Notes under the pieces: generated by a model
Database searches by the model: none
What the model was told of the DNA's origin: nothing
The model's input: the letters and a program-made list of their open reading frames with translations, nothing else
Assembly (NCBI RefSeq): GCF_023016525.1
Contig: NZ_JALKCG010000003.1
Location: 246,724 to 310,723, forward strand
DNA from: Ancylobacter koreensis
Lineage (GTDB): Bacteria; Pseudomonadota; Alphaproteobacteria; Rhizobiales; Xanthobacteraceae
DNA: 64,000 nucleotides
Direction of reading: 5' to 3'
Made by a program: the position numbers and the translations under genes
In this document: positions 50,858 to 59,592 of the stretch, in pieces
Numbering within the stretch: the stretch's first letter is position 1
Layout of the letters: every line of letters starts with the position of its first letter

Positions 50858-53086
50858 ATGAGCGAGTCGGTGAACGAGGGTCGGACCGGTCACGCCAGCC
50901 ACGGCATCGCCCGGAACCGGAGCCGCCGCAGGCTGCTGCCGCTCGCCGCGCTGTTCCTCGGCTCGGCGGCGCTGCTGCCGAGCGGCGTCCACGCCACCAC
51001 GCCCGCGCCCAAGCCGCCGCCGAAGCCCGCCTCCAAGTCGGCCGCCGCGCCGAAGCCGCCTGCCAAGCCGGCCAGCAAGAGCGCCGCGAAGGAAAAAGCC
51101 ACCAAGCCTTCCGCGAGCGCTGCCGCCAAGCCCGCCGCAGCGGCCGCGGGTGCTGCCGTGGCCACCCTGCCCGCCCCGGTGCTTTCCGGCGCCATGGGCG
51201 ATCTTCAGCAGGCGGTAAAGCTGGTCGAGACTGGCAACAGCGCGCAGGCGCTCGCCATGGCCGACACGATGCGCGATCCGGGCTCGCAGGCGCTGGTGCG
51301 CTGGCTTGCCCTGCGCGTCACCGCCCGCGACGTGGGCTACGACCGCGCCGTGGCGATCCTGCGCGCCCATCCCACCCTGCCGACCCCGACCGTGCTGCGC
51401 CGCCGCCTCGAATTCCTGCTCTATGCCGAGAACCGGGACGCGCGCACCATTCTCGATTTCTTCGCCGAGCAGGCCCCGCTGTCTGGCGAAGGCAAGATCG
51501 CCCTCGCCCGCGCCCTGTTCGCCGCCGGCGACCAGAAGGCCGGCGCGGCCTGGCTGCGCAATGCCTGGCAGGAAGACCCGCTCTCCTCCGAGGCGGAATC
51601 GACCGTCATGGTCGAGTTCGGCGGCCTGCTGACCCGCACCGACCACAAATACCGCGCCGACAAGCTGCTCTACGCCGAGGACGCCGAGCGCGGCCTCCGG
51701 GCGGCCCAGAGGGCGGGCGACGATGTGGCCGCCCTCGCCCGTGCCCGCATCGCCCTGTCGTCCGGCAAGGGCGATGTCGGCAAGCTGCTGGCGGCGGTCC
51801 CGATGTCGATGAAGTCGGACCCCGCCTATCTCTACACGCTGGCCAAGATGCAGCGCCGCAACGGCGATCACGCGGAGGCGGCCGCCACCCTCGCCCGCGC
51901 GCCCAGGGATGCCGGATTGCTGGTGGATGCGGACGAGTGGTGGGTGGAGCGCCGTCTGGTGGCGCGCGGCCTGCTCGACAAGGGCGACGCCCGCACCGCC
52001 TTCAAGGTTGCGAGCGCGGCGGCGACCCCGGACGACGAGCACATGCGTGCCGAGCAGCAGTTCACCTCCGGCTGGATTGCGCTGCGCTTTCTGAACGACC
52101 CGAAGACCGCGCTCGCCTATTTCCAGAAGATTCCGGACAACCAGACACATCCGGCAACGGTCTCGCGCGGCTATTACTGGCAGGGCCGCGCCTGGGAGGC
52201 GCTCGGTTCCACGGCCAATGCGCGCGGCCAGTACGAGGCCGCCTCCCGATACGGCACCGCCTATTACGGTCAGCTCGCCAGTGCCCGGCTCGGCAACGAC
52301 CGGGTGAAGATCAAGCCGGCGCCGGCTGCCAATGCCAACCAGCGCGCCGCCTTCTCCCGTGACGAAGGGGTGATGATCTTCAAGCTGCTGGAGCGGCTGG
52401 ACAAGTCGACGCTTTCCATCGCTCTGGCCTATGACCTCGCCGAGCGTCTGCCCGACACCGCCCAGCTCGGGCTGCTTGCCGAGCTCGCCAAGTCGCAGGG
52501 CGACGCCCGCGCCATGACCACCATCGGCAAGGTCGCGCTCAACCGGGGCCTGCCGCTGGAGGCCGAAGCCTACCCGACCATCGGCATCCCCAACTACCGC
52601 CCGATCACCGACGATGTGGACCGCGCCCTCGTCTACGCCATCGCCCGGCAGGAGAGCATGTTCAACCCCTCCGCCGTCTCGCGCGCCGGGGCCACGGGGC
52701 TGATGCAGGTGATGCCCGCCACCGGCCGCACCATCGCCAAGCGCACCGGCGTGACGCTCGATCCCAGGCGCCTGTCGGAGCCGGCGACCAATGTGCAGTA
52801 TGGCGCCGCCGAGCTGCGCAGCCTGCTCGACAACTACCAGAACAACTACGTGCTGACCTTCGCCGGCTACAATGCCGGCCGGGGCAATGTCGCCAAGTGG
52901 ATCGCGCAATATGGCGATCCGCGCGATCCCTCCGTCGATCCCATCGACTGGGTGGAGCGCATCCCCTTCTCCGAGACCCGTAACTATGTGCAACGGGTGA
53001 TGGAGAATGCGCAGGTCTACAAGTCGCGCTTCGGCTCGCGCGACACGCTGCAGATCGAGGCGGATCTGCGCGGCGCCAGGCTCTGA
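50858..53086 (+). CDS. Soluble lytic murein transglycosylase (Slt70 type)
   Basis: 742-residue periplasmic enzyme. A signal segment lies at about residues 24-45, followed by a low-complexity Ala/Pro/Lys linker to residue 105, a long alpha-superhelical region, and the C-terminal GEWL domain with catalytic Glu599 in AIARQESMFNPSAVSRAGATGLMQVMPATG. NNYVLTFAGYNAGRGNVAKW completes the site. It releases anhydromuropeptides from peptidoglycan. A TTG start 21 bp upstream is possible. Confidence 0.94.
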   Translation: MSESVNEGRTGHASHGIARNRSRRRLLPLAALFLGSAALLPSGVHATTPAPKPPPKPASKSAAAPKPPAKPASKSAAKEKATKPSASAAAKPAAAAAGAAVATLPAPVLSGAMGDLQQAVKLVETGNSAQALAMADTMRDPGSQALVRWLALRVTARDVGYDRAVAILRAHPTLPTPTVLRRRLEFLLYAENRDARTILDFFAEQAPLSGEGKIALARALFAAGDQKAGAAWLRNAWQEDPLSSEAESTVMVEFGGLLTRTDHKYRADKLLYAEDAERGLRAAQRAGDDVAALARARIALSSGKGDVGKLLAAVPMSMKSDPAYLYTLAKMQRRNGDHAEAAATLARAPRDAGLLVDADEWWVERRLVARGLLDKGDARTAFKVASAAATPDDEHMRAEQQFTSGWIALRFLNDPKTALAYFQKIPDNQTHPATVSRGYYWQGRAWEALGSTANARGQYEAASRYGTAYYGQLASARLGNDRVKIKPAPAANANQRAAFSRDEGVMIFKLLERLDKSTLSIALAYDLAERLPDTAQLGLLAELAKSQGDARAMTTIGKVALNRGLPLEAEAYPTIGIPNYRPITDDVDRALVYAIARQESMFNPSAVSRAGATGLMQVMPATGRTIAKRTGVTLDPRRLSEPATNVQYGAAELRSLLDNYQNNYVLTFAGYNAGRGNVAKWIAQYGDPRDPSVDPIDWVERIPFSETRNYVQRVMENAQVYKSRFGSRDTLQIEADLRGARL

Positions 53087-53126
53087 CGCGACGTCTCATC
53101 TGACGCGCCGTCGTCGTCAGGCACGG

Positions 53127-53231
53127 TCAGCCTCGGCCGTGCATCATGCGCCGCAGCCAGCAGCCGCCGATGCAGCCGGCGAGATAGGCGACGCTCAGCA
53201 ATATGGCGACGTCGATGGCGAAGGGTGTCAC
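53127..53231 (-). CDS. 34-residue membrane protein, third gene of ArfA-like operon
   Basis: Small protein MTPFAIDVAILLS... with one hydrophobic helix (about residues 4-25) containing two Cys (GCIGGCW) and a basic end RRMMHGRG. Its GTG start overlaps the TGA of the upstream 45-residue gene (GTGA), indicating coupled translation. No family was recognised. The tight coupling is the main evidence that it is real. Confidence 0.55.
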   Translation of the reverse strand: MTPFAIDVAILLSVAYLAGCIGGCWLRRMMHGRG

Positions 53232-53365
53232 GGGGCCGTCTCCTCCGCGCTTTGCACGACAGGCTTGCTCCGGCGCGGCGCGCAGCCGCTCAGCCAGCCG
53301 GTGAGGAGGCCGATGCCGAGAGCGGCGAGCAGATAGGGCCATAATTCAAGGGCCAGGAACCACAT
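53228..53365 (-). CDS. 45-residue membrane protein, second gene of ArfA-like operon
   Basis: Starts MWFLALELWPYLLAALG and carries one strongly hydrophobic helix (about residues 2-27), then a basic CAPRRSKP stretch and a polar tail ending SAEETAP. It starts 5 bp after the stop of the 700-residue BON/OmpA protein and overlaps the next small gene by 4 bp. This resembles ArfB, the small membrane protein that follows ArfA in the mycobacterial arfABC operon, in position and topology. No sequence homology is claimed. Confidence 0.6.
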   Translation of the reverse strand: MWFLALELWPYLLAALGIGLLTGWLSGCAPRRSKPVVQSAEETAP

Positions 53366-53370
53366 CGCCG

Positions 53371-55473
53371 TCACCTCACGATAATCTGGATGCCGGCGCC
53401 GCCCGTGCTGCCGTCGGCCGGGCCCTGCGCCGCGACGGCGGCAGGCGAGCCGGTGACGAGGCGGTCGGGTGCGATGCCGGCGGCGGCGAGATAGGCGACC
53501 AGCGCCTGCGCCCGCGCCACGGAAAGCGCATCGCCTTGAGGCTGGCCCACGCGGATCTGTATCGGCGCATCCGGGCAACTCGCGGCGATGGCCGCCACGT
53601 GGTCGAGCAGTCCGTAGCTCGCCGGATCGATGGCGGCGCCTTCCTCCGCGAAGATGACGCTGCCCTTGGCGAGGAGATCGTCGATGGCCTTCTGGCAGGT
53701 CGCGCGGTCGAGCGGGGGACGGGGGGCGGCGACATCGAGCTCGACATCGAGCGCGATGCCTTCCGGCAGCACGGAGCCGAGCGTGGTGCGGATCGAGCCG
53801 ATGGCGGCGGGATAGAGCGCCGTGCCCGTCAGCTTCAGCTTACCGTCGTCGAAGCGCGCCTCGCCGGCATCGAGCCGGGAGAGCTGGCGCATCGCCGCCA
53901 TCGCGGCTGCGGTGAAGCCTTGCGGCGCCCCCTGCGCGACAGCGGAGACATCGTTGACCGGCGCGCCGAGAAACTGTGCCTTCGCGGCGGCGATGAGGCG
54001 CTCATGCTCGGAGGGCGAGGGAAAGAAGCCTGAGATGGTCAGCCCGTCCACATCCTTGCGCAGGCTGAACACATAGGGCGAGACGATGGGGGGTCGGACA
54101 TCCGCACGCAGGGTGAAACCCTTGGGCGGCGCCTTGTCGATGGCGGCCAGCACCGTCGTGAAGGCCGCCGAATCCTGCGCTTCGCCCGAGATCGACAGCG
54201 TGGTGCCGTTGCCGCGCACCGCGCCGGTCAGCAGGCGCGCAAGCTGCTCGACACCGAAATTCGTCGCCGTCACCCAGCCCTCCGCAGGCGGGCCGCCGGA
54301 GGCGATGCGCATCTCGTCGCTTGCCGGCACGCCCGGGAAACTGCCGCGCACGGCATCCACGATCAGGCGCTTGGCCTCCTCGGAGGGGGCGAAACCTGTG
54401 AGCCTCAGGCCGCCGGCGCTGCGCTGAACGGCCCAGACGAATGGACTGGCGACCGGCGGCTCGACCGCGAAGCGGGTGAGCGTGTAGCCCTCCGGCACGG
54501 TGCGCCGGGCACCGGCCAGCGAATCATAGGCGGCGAAATCCGGCGCCGCTCCCTCGATGGAAATGGTGGTCCCCGAAAGGGCGACCTTGCCGTTCGGCAG
54601 CCGGCCGAGCTGGTTCAGCGCGAAGGACACGGCCTTGAGCCAGCCATCGGTCGGCGGCGCCCCGTCGGCAAGCCGGAGGCGGTCGGAGATCGCCGCGCCC
54701 GGAACCGCCGAGCGCACCATGTCCAGCAGAGCCCGACGCGCATCGCCGAGCGGGATGTAGCCGGAGAGCGTCACGCCGTCCGGCTCGCGGGTCGCCGACC
54801 ACACGAAGGGGGAAACCGCCGGCGGCAGAACGGCAAAGCGGGCGAGCTTGAAGTCGCCCGGCAGCTCGCTGCGTACCGTGACTTCCAGCGCGTCATAGGT
54901 CGCGAAGTCCGGCGCCCGCCCCTCGATGGAGAAGGAATCGTCGGAAATCGTGATGCGCCCGGCCGGCATCTTGGCGAGCTGCTGGATGCCGAAGGCGACG
55001 ACGCCGATGAAATCGCCCGCCGGCACGCCGCGGGCCCGCACCAGCTCCTTCTCGCCCGTCACCACGACTCCGGGGGCCATCTCCTGCGCCGCATTGGCGA
55101 TGCGCCTGCGGGCATAGGCGGAGGGAACATAGCCTTCCAGATGCAGCTTGCTGCCGTCGCGTATCGCCGAGAAGGTGAAGGGCCGGCGCTCGGGCAGCAG
55201 GGTGGTGCGGTCATCCACCAGATGGACGCCGAAGAGCTGGCCGAGCTCGCCGCGCACCTTGACGCGCGCGTCTTCGGACAGCGCCTCGCCTTCCAGCACG
55301 GCCGTGCGGCCCTCGAAGCGGGCATGCGCCCACGATTCGCCGATGTCCGACAGCAGCGTCTCGGCGCGCGTGCTCAGGTCCTGCTCCACCGGGCCGCGCG
55401 CGAACACCACAGCGAGGCCGACAAGCGCCGCAAGGGCCGGCAGGCCTTTCCACCAGGCGCGCCAACGACACAT
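53371..55473 (-). CDS. ArfA-like protein with tandem BON repeats and OmpA-like C-terminus
   Basis: 700-residue envelope protein. One N-terminal TM helix (about 10-26) is followed by a half BON unit (35-95) and then four repeats of about 122 residues starting near 98, 222, 344 and 466. Each repeat begins PF/PY-x-F/W and contains two BON-like segments (for example VTLSGYIPLGDARRAL). The last ~110 residues are OmpA-like (SVIFAEEGAAIDPASYGLLDHVAAIA, ALSVARAQALVAYL), but the usual GHTD is replaced by VGQPQGD, so diaminopimelate binding may be weak. The order BON, OmpA and then small membrane proteins matches mycobacterial ArfA (Rv0899). Start set at MCRWRAWW. Confidence 0.75.
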   Translation of the reverse strand: MCRWRAWWKGLPALAALVGLAVVFARGPVEQDLSTRAETLLSDIGESWAHARFEGRTAVLEGEALSEDARVKVRGELGQLFGVHLVDDRTTLLPERRPFTFSAIRDGSKLHLEGYVPSAYARRRIANAAQEMAPGVVVTGEKELVRARGVPAGDFIGVVAFGIQQLAKMPAGRITISDDSFSIEGRAPDFATYDALEVTVRSELPGDFKLARFAVLPPAVSPFVWSATREPDGVTLSGYIPLGDARRALLDMVRSAVPGAAISDRLRLADGAPPTDGWLKAVSFALNQLGRLPNGKVALSGTTISIEGAAPDFAAYDSLAGARRTVPEGYTLTRFAVEPPVASPFVWAVQRSAGGLRLTGFAPSEEAKRLIVDAVRGSFPGVPASDEMRIASGGPPAEGWVTATNFGVEQLARLLTGAVRGNGTTLSISGEAQDSAAFTTVLAAIDKAPPKGFTLRADVRPPIVSPYVFSLRKDVDGLTISGFFPSPSEHERLIAAAKAQFLGAPVNDVSAVAQGAPQGFTAAAMAAMRQLSRLDAGEARFDDGKLKLTGTALYPAAIGSIRTTLGSVLPEGIALDVELDVAAPRPPLDRATCQKAIDDLLAKGSVIFAEEGAAIDPASYGLLDHVAAIAASCPDAPIQIRVGQPQGDALSVARAQALVAYLAAAGIAPDRLVTGSPAAVAAQGPADGSTGGAGIQIIVR

Positions 55474-55579
55474 CAATCCCGTCTCCCGTCCGGAGGCCGG
55501 ATTCGACCGGCCACGAGGCGGCGCGACTTCACCATAGATCGTCGGCATCAGGAAGCCGAACGTTCCTGCGCGGGGCCGA

Positions 55580-56839
55580 TCAGGCCCATTCTCCCTTGCG
55601 CATGACCGGCTCGGCCTCGCCCGACTGCGTGATGCCGTCGACGTCGACCTCGCCTGAGCCGATCATCCAGTCGATGTGGATAAGGCTCGAATTGGCGCCG
55701 CGCGCCGCCAGTTCCTCTGGCGTCAGCGAGCCGCCATTGATGAAGCATTTGGAATAGGACTGGCCGAGCGCGATGTGGCTGGCGGCGTTCTCATCATAGA
55801 GCGTGTTGTAGAAGAGAAGCCCGCTCTTCGAGATCGGCGAGGAATGCGGCACCAGCGCCACTTCGCCGAGCCGGCGGGAACCCTCGTCGGTCTCAAGCAC
55901 CTTGTTCAGCACGTCCGCGCCCGTGCGGGCGGTCGCCTCGACGATACGCCCGCCCTCGAAACGCACCGCGATGTCCTGGATCAGCGTGCCCTGGTAGGAG
56001 AGCGGCTTGGTGCTGGCGACATGGCCGTGCACGCGATCCTTGTGCGGCGTGGTAAACACCTCCTCGGTCGGGATGTTGGCGTTGCACAGAATGCCGTTCT
56101 TGGCGGTGGAAGCGCCGCCGGCCCATTCGTGCTCGTCCGCCAGCCCGACAGTGAGGTCGGTGCCCGGGCCCCGGAAGCGAAGCGCGGAATAGCGCTTGGC
56201 GTTGAGCCGGGCGGTGCGGGCGTGAAGCTCGTCATTATGGGCATTCCACGCGGCGACGGGGTCGGGCGTGTCGACCCGCGAGGCCGCGAAGATGGCGTGC
56301 CAGAGCTTGGCGACCGCGATGTCTTCCGGGTCGTCCGGGAACATCGCCCTCGCCCAGGCGGGCGAGGCATAGGACACGATGGTCCAGTTGATGTCAAAGC
56401 CGGCGATCAGCGACAGGGCAGGCATATAGGCCTTGGAGCGGGCACGGTTGGCGCGCGAGACCTTCTCCGGGTCCTCATTCGCCAGCAGCGAGGGGTTCTC
56501 CCCCGAAATGGCGAGCCGGGCGGCACCCGACTTGAAAGCGTTCGCCATGCCCTCGTAGAGCCAGCCGCTCGCCGCATCGAAGCTGTCGTCCGGCGCGTGG
56601 CGGAAGCGCGCCAGCGTCGCCTCCTCGTCACTGAACAGCGTGGTCACAAGGCTGGCACCGGCCCTGTAGGCGTGCTCGGTGATGCGGCGGACCAACGGCA
56701 GCGCGTCGATCGAGGCCGTCATCACCAGTTCCTGACCGGGCCGCAGGCCGAGCCCGACATGCACGGCGACCTGACCCAGCCGGTCCAGCCTTTCCTCGTG
56801 GGAGAGCGTGTCGCCGGGAATGCCGGTGTGCTTGGTCAT
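55580..56839 (-). CDS. M29 family aminopeptidase (PepS/AmpS/AmpT-like)
   Basis: 419-residue metalloaminopeptidase. N-terminal HVGLGLRPGQELVMTASIDALPLVRRITEHAYRAGA, and the metal-ligand region with TEEVFTTPHKDRVHGHVASTKPLSYQGTLI, VALVPHSSPISKSGLLFYNTLYDENAASHIALGQSY and IHIDWMIGSGEVDVDGI are standard for M29. The start MTKHTGIPGD was selected; the upstream open frame is low complexity. Possible cytoplasmic role in peptide turnover. Confidence 0.94.
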   Translation of the reverse strand: MTKHTGIPGDTLSHEERLDRLGQVAVHVGLGLRPGQELVMTASIDALPLVRRITEHAYRAGASLVTTLFSDEEATLARFRHAPDDSFDAASGWLYEGMANAFKSGAARLAISGENPSLLANEDPEKVSRANRARSKAYMPALSLIAGFDINWTIVSYASPAWARAMFPDDPEDIAVAKLWHAIFAASRVDTPDPVAAWNAHNDELHARTARLNAKRYSALRFRGPGTDLTVGLADEHEWAGGASTAKNGILCNANIPTEEVFTTPHKDRVHGHVASTKPLSYQGTLIQDIAVRFEGGRIVEATARTGADVLNKVLETDEGSRRLGEVALVPHSSPISKSGLLFYNTLYDENAASHIALGQSYSKCFINGGSLTPEELAARGANSSLIHIDWMIGSGEVDVDGITQSGEAEPVMRKGEWA

Positions 56840-56971
56840 GTCGGGTCTCCGTATGCGTGGGCTGTCCTGGCGGCGGCGGGGAAGGCTGGCGTCGCCGAAG
56901 CACCCCCATTCAAGAGACCCCCGGCCCCGCCCGTCAAGCGCACCCCCGGCTCGGCAGCACGTTGGCAAACG

Positions 56972-56998
56972 AAAAGGGCGGGCCCATGGCCCGCCCTT
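56972..56998 (-). terminator. Intrinsic terminator after the small secreted protein gene
   Basis: Eleven-bp stem (AAGGGCGGGCC with GGCCCGCCCTT) around a 3-nt loop, reading on the minus strand into TTTTCGTTT. It lies 36 bp after the stop of the gene at 57034 and before the aminopeptidase gene. Confidence 0.85.
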
Positions 56999-57033
56999 CA
57001 GGAAGTTTTGCTTCACACTCAACCAGCAACGCG

Positions 57034-57336
57034 TCAGCGGCTGCGCTGGTTGGCGCGCTCCTGATTGATGATCGCCTGATCGCCCGGCTGGTACCACGGG
57101 TCGGCATAGGTCGGCTGATAGCCATAGGACGGACCCATCGGGCGGACGGTGCGGACATAGCCGTTCGAATAGACCACCGGACCATCGGGCGCGACATAGA
57201 CGTTGCGACCCTCATAGACGCTCGAGCCGTAGCCGGGACCGTAGTAAGCGCCACGATACTGCGGGTCGGCATGGGCCATGCCGCCGGCGGCGCCGAGAAT
57301 ACCAAGAGTGGCGGTGGCCAGGATGAGCTTGCGCAT
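57034..57336 (-). CDS. Small secreted Tyr/Gly/Pro-rich protein
   Basis: 100-residue protein. The signal peptide MRKLILATATLGILGAAGGMAHA is followed by a mature part rich in Tyr, Gly and Pro (YRGAYYGPGYGSSVYEG, SYGYQPTYADPWYQPGDQ) and a polar end QERANQRSR. Low complexity prevents a family assignment; such proteins are common surface or periplasmic products in Rhizobiales. A strong terminator follows. Confidence 0.7.
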   Translation of the reverse strand: MRKLILATATLGILGAAGGMAHADPQYRGAYYGPGYGSSVYEGRNVYVAPDGPVVYSNGYVRTVRPMGPSYGYQPTYADPWYQPGDQAIINQERANQRSR

Positions 57337-57458
57337 GTTGAAGTCTCCATCTCGCAGTCTGAAGAACAACCAGCGGAACGCGCCGGTTTGACTGCGGATA
57401 GAACGGTGCGGGGCTGCTTTTGTTCCGTTCACGCCCGCGTGTGCCTTGCGCCGGGCCG

Positions 57459-58043
57459 CTACCAGCCGACAATGCGGTTGACAATGGCGCCCGCCCCGAG
57501 CGCGGCGAGGAGGCTCAGCAGGAAGGCCAGCGTGACAAGGAAGCGCGTCAGGCGCTTGAGCTCGCGGTTACGGACCGGAAAGGCGAGCGCCTCGACCGCG
57601 CCGGCGATGGCTTCCTGCGGCGTCGAGCCGACGTCGCGCCCGTCCGGCACGATCATCAGGTTCTCCGGCTTGCCCCAGTCCTCGACCAGAAGCCCGTCGG
57701 CGTCCCTGCCCTCCGCCACCGGCGGCACCCGGGCTGCCAGCGGGCGGGTATCCTCGCTCCACAGGAACACCGGCTTGCCGCGCGCCTCGGCATAGCCGAT
57801 CTCGAAGGCCGTGCCGGGGTCCATATGCGCGCCGCGGAACGGGGTGATGTTGGCGATCAGCGCATCGGCGGCGTCGATCATGTCGATGCAGGCCTGCCTT
57901 ATGTCGACGCCCTCTACATGCAGCGGGAAAAGCCCCTCGACCCCGGCCTCCTCGCACAATGCACGCAGCCGCGCGCCCTCGGCGGCGGCGTCACGGCGAA
58001 ACACTTCCGGTCCGGCGAGGTAAAGTCGAAGGCGTCGGGGCAT
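57459..58043 (-). CDS. Nucleoside 2-deoxyribosyltransferase family protein with C-terminal TM helix
   Basis: 194-residue protein. The N-terminal fold has LRLYLAGPEVF, CIDMIDAADALIANITPFRGAHMDPGTAFEIGYAEARGKPVFLW, with the catalytic Glu in TAFEIGY, typical of nucleoside 2-deoxyribosyltransferases that salvage or scavenge deoxynucleosides. After residue about 165 a hydrophobic helix (FLVTLAFLLSLLAALGAGAIV) with flanking basic residues looks like a membrane anchor, which is not usual for this family. Confidence 0.85.
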   Translation of the reverse strand: MPRRLRLYLAGPEVFRRDAAAEGARLRALCEEAGVEGLFPLHVEGVDIRQACIDMIDAADALIANITPFRGAHMDPGTAFEIGYAEARGKPVFLWSEDTRPLAARVPPVAEGRDADGLLVEDWGKPENLMIVPDGRDVGSTPQEAIAGAVEALAFPVRNRELKRLTRFLVTLAFLLSLLAALGAGAIVNRIVGW

Positions 58044-58274
58044 GGTCGACTCAAAGGCCGCGGGGCTCGCCCCGAGCCTTAGAGCCTTTCCGCCGCGCTG
58101 TCCCCGCCCGGCCGCATCGTGCCGGGCGGGGACAGCGCCGCATGCCGGTAGAGCGCCTCCTTATGGCCTGCGGCGAGGCCCGCCCCGTGCGGGATAGTCG
58201 ACCAGCGCATCGCGACGGAGAATGATGGGCGCACGGCGGTTGCATGCCGGCCCGCCGGAAGCTAGACGTCCAGC

Positions 58275-58583
58275 ATGAAGAAGATCGACACTTTCCAGGA
58301 CCGCCAGAAGACCGCCGCTGCCGCGAGGGAGCGCCTGGTCGCCAAGCTTGCCACCCGGCCCGCCGCCGACGACCCGGCCGTGATCGCCCGCGCCGCCGAG
58401 CGCAAGGCCATCGACGAAGCACGCACGGCCCGCCACGAGCAGCGCCGGCAAACCGCGATCGAGGAGGCCGCCGCACGAGAGGCCGCCGCCATCGAGCGGG
58501 CCGCCGCCGCCGAAGCCGACGCGAAGGCCAAGCGCGATGCGCGCTACGCGGCGCGCAAGGCGCGGACGGGCGAAAAGGGTTAG
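58275..58583 (+). CDS. DUF6481-like basic coiled-coil protein
   Basis: 102-residue highly charged protein rich in Ala, Arg, Glu and Lys, with heptad-like repeats over nearly the full length, consistent with a coiled coil or disordered helix. The start MKKIDTFQDRQKTAAAARERLVAK resembles the DUF6481 family of alphaproteobacteria. No signal or TM. It precedes the antitoxin-like gene by 9 bp and may be cotranscribed. Function unknown. Confidence 0.6.
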   Translation: MKKIDTFQDRQKTAAAARERLVAKLATRPAADDPAVIARAAERKAIDEARTARHEQRRQTAIEEAAAREAAAIERAAAAEADAKAKRDARYAARKARTGEKG

Positions 58584-58592
58584 GGCATCGCC

Positions 58593-58835
58593 ATGAGCCG
58601 TCCGCCGACCCGCCGGTTTTCCGGCTCGGCCCGCGACGCCGCCGAAGCGGCGTTCAAGAGCGCGACGACCAAGCCTGCGATCGCGGAGGCGCCGGCCAAG
58701 GCGCCCGCCCTCCCCAGCGCACGGGAAATGGTGAGCCTGCGCCTCGACCGCGACGTGCTCGATCATTTCCAGGAAGGCGGCCCCGGCTGGCAGGACCGCA
58801 TCAACGCCGCTCTGCGCAAGGCGGCCGGGCTGTAG
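58593..58835 (+). CDS. BrnA-like (DUF4415) antitoxin domain protein
   Basis: 80-residue protein. The C-terminal 37 residues, REMVSLRLDRDVLDHFQEGGPGWQDRINAALRKAAGL, follow the BrnA/DUF4415 ribbon-helix-helix pattern (VSLRLDxxVLxxF...GPGWQxRINxAL). No BrnT toxin-like frame was found beside it. The N-terminal 40 residues are Ala/Lys/Pro-rich. It may be an orphan regulator or a relic of a toxin-antitoxin pair. Confidence 0.7.
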   Translation: MSRPPTRRFSGSARDAAEAAFKSATTKPAIAEAPAKAPALPSAREMVSLRLDRDVLDHFQEGGPGWQDRINAALRKAAGL

Positions 58836-58856
58836 CCGCTGCGCGGCGGCGCGCCC

Positions 58857-59243
58857 TCAATAGAAGGGCGGGCCCCACGGGCCGAAATCGAACGAGGCCT
58901 GCTCGTTCATCATCGCCGTCATCTCCTGCTCCTTCACCAGCTTCTGCTGGTAGACCATCTGCTGGTAGGCGGAGAAGGCGTCCTGGTTGCCGACATAGAG
59001 GCACCCGCAGACGGCCGGATCGGCATAGATGAACACCGGTTGACCGTTCTGGTTCTTCACGGTGAATTCGTTCGCGGGCAGGCTCTTGAGCGAGGCGATG
59101 CGCTGGGGCGTGTCGGCCAGGCGCGTCTTGAAGCCGGCGGCGGAGAGCATGTTGCCCTTGTCCGGCGGCGGGTTGGACGTGGTGGCGCAGGCGGCGGCGG
59201 CGAGGCTGACAAAGGCCAGCGCGGCAAAGATCGACGGCTTCAA
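58857..59243 (-). CDS. Small lipoprotein of unknown function
   Basis: 128-residue lipoprotein from a TTG start at 59243 (LKPSIFAALAFVSL), preceded by AGGAG 8 nt upstream. The lipobox-like AAAC is at about residue 20. The mature protein contains YADPAVCGCLYVGNQDAFSAYQQM, a YQQKLVKEQEMTAMMNEQASF stretch and an end PWGPPFY. The CGC pair and YVGNQ box occur in a small alphaproteobacterial lipoprotein group; no function is known to me. Confidence 0.65.
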   Translation of the reverse strand: MKPSIFAALAFVSLAAAACATTSNPPPDKGNMLSAAGFKTRLADTPQRIASLKSLPANEFTVKNQNGQPVFIYADPAVCGCLYVGNQDAFSAYQQMVYQQKLVKEQEMTAMMNEQASFDFGPWGPPFY

Positions 59244-59469
59244 TGCCGGTACTCCTAAAACACGGGCAAGGATCGGCCCGGACGGTAGCAGGCGGTCGCG
59301 CAGAGTCGAGTCCGTCCGCGTCGCCCGGGCGCGGAGCTTCCGCCGGGGACTTTGCGGCCGAGTTTCCGTTCCACTATTGCCCCTGCATGCCTTTCTATGC
59401 CATTGCTCGGCGCGCCGATGCAGCCTTGGCGATGCGGGGAATCGCGCATTATCAAGGCTTTCGGGGTGT

Positions 59470-59546
59470 CGGGGCATAGCGCAGCCCGGTAGCGCGGAAG
59501 TTTTGGGTACTTCAGGTCGCAGGTTCGAATCCTGCTGCCCCGACCA
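59470..59546 (+). tRNA. tRNA-Pro (anticodon TGG)
   Basis: Acceptor stem CGGGGCA/TGCCCCG, anticodon stem GAAGT/ACTTC with loop TTTGGGT (anticodon TGG), T arm with TTCGAAT, discriminator A and encoded CCA. A possible promoter has -35 TTGGCG (59426) and -10 TTATCA (59449) with 17-bp spacing. It reads tRNA-Pro for CCN families along with the GGG isoacceptor at 6557. Confidence 0.96.
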
Positions 59547-59592
59547 ACCGGATGTGCGAGGCTGACCGGCGCGAGGGCCAGGGAGCGAAGAA

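Noticed and set aside
58593..58835. Complete BrnT-BrnA toxin-antitoxin system
   Set aside because: Only the antitoxin-like frame is present; the upstream gene is a coiled-coil protein without BrnT residues.
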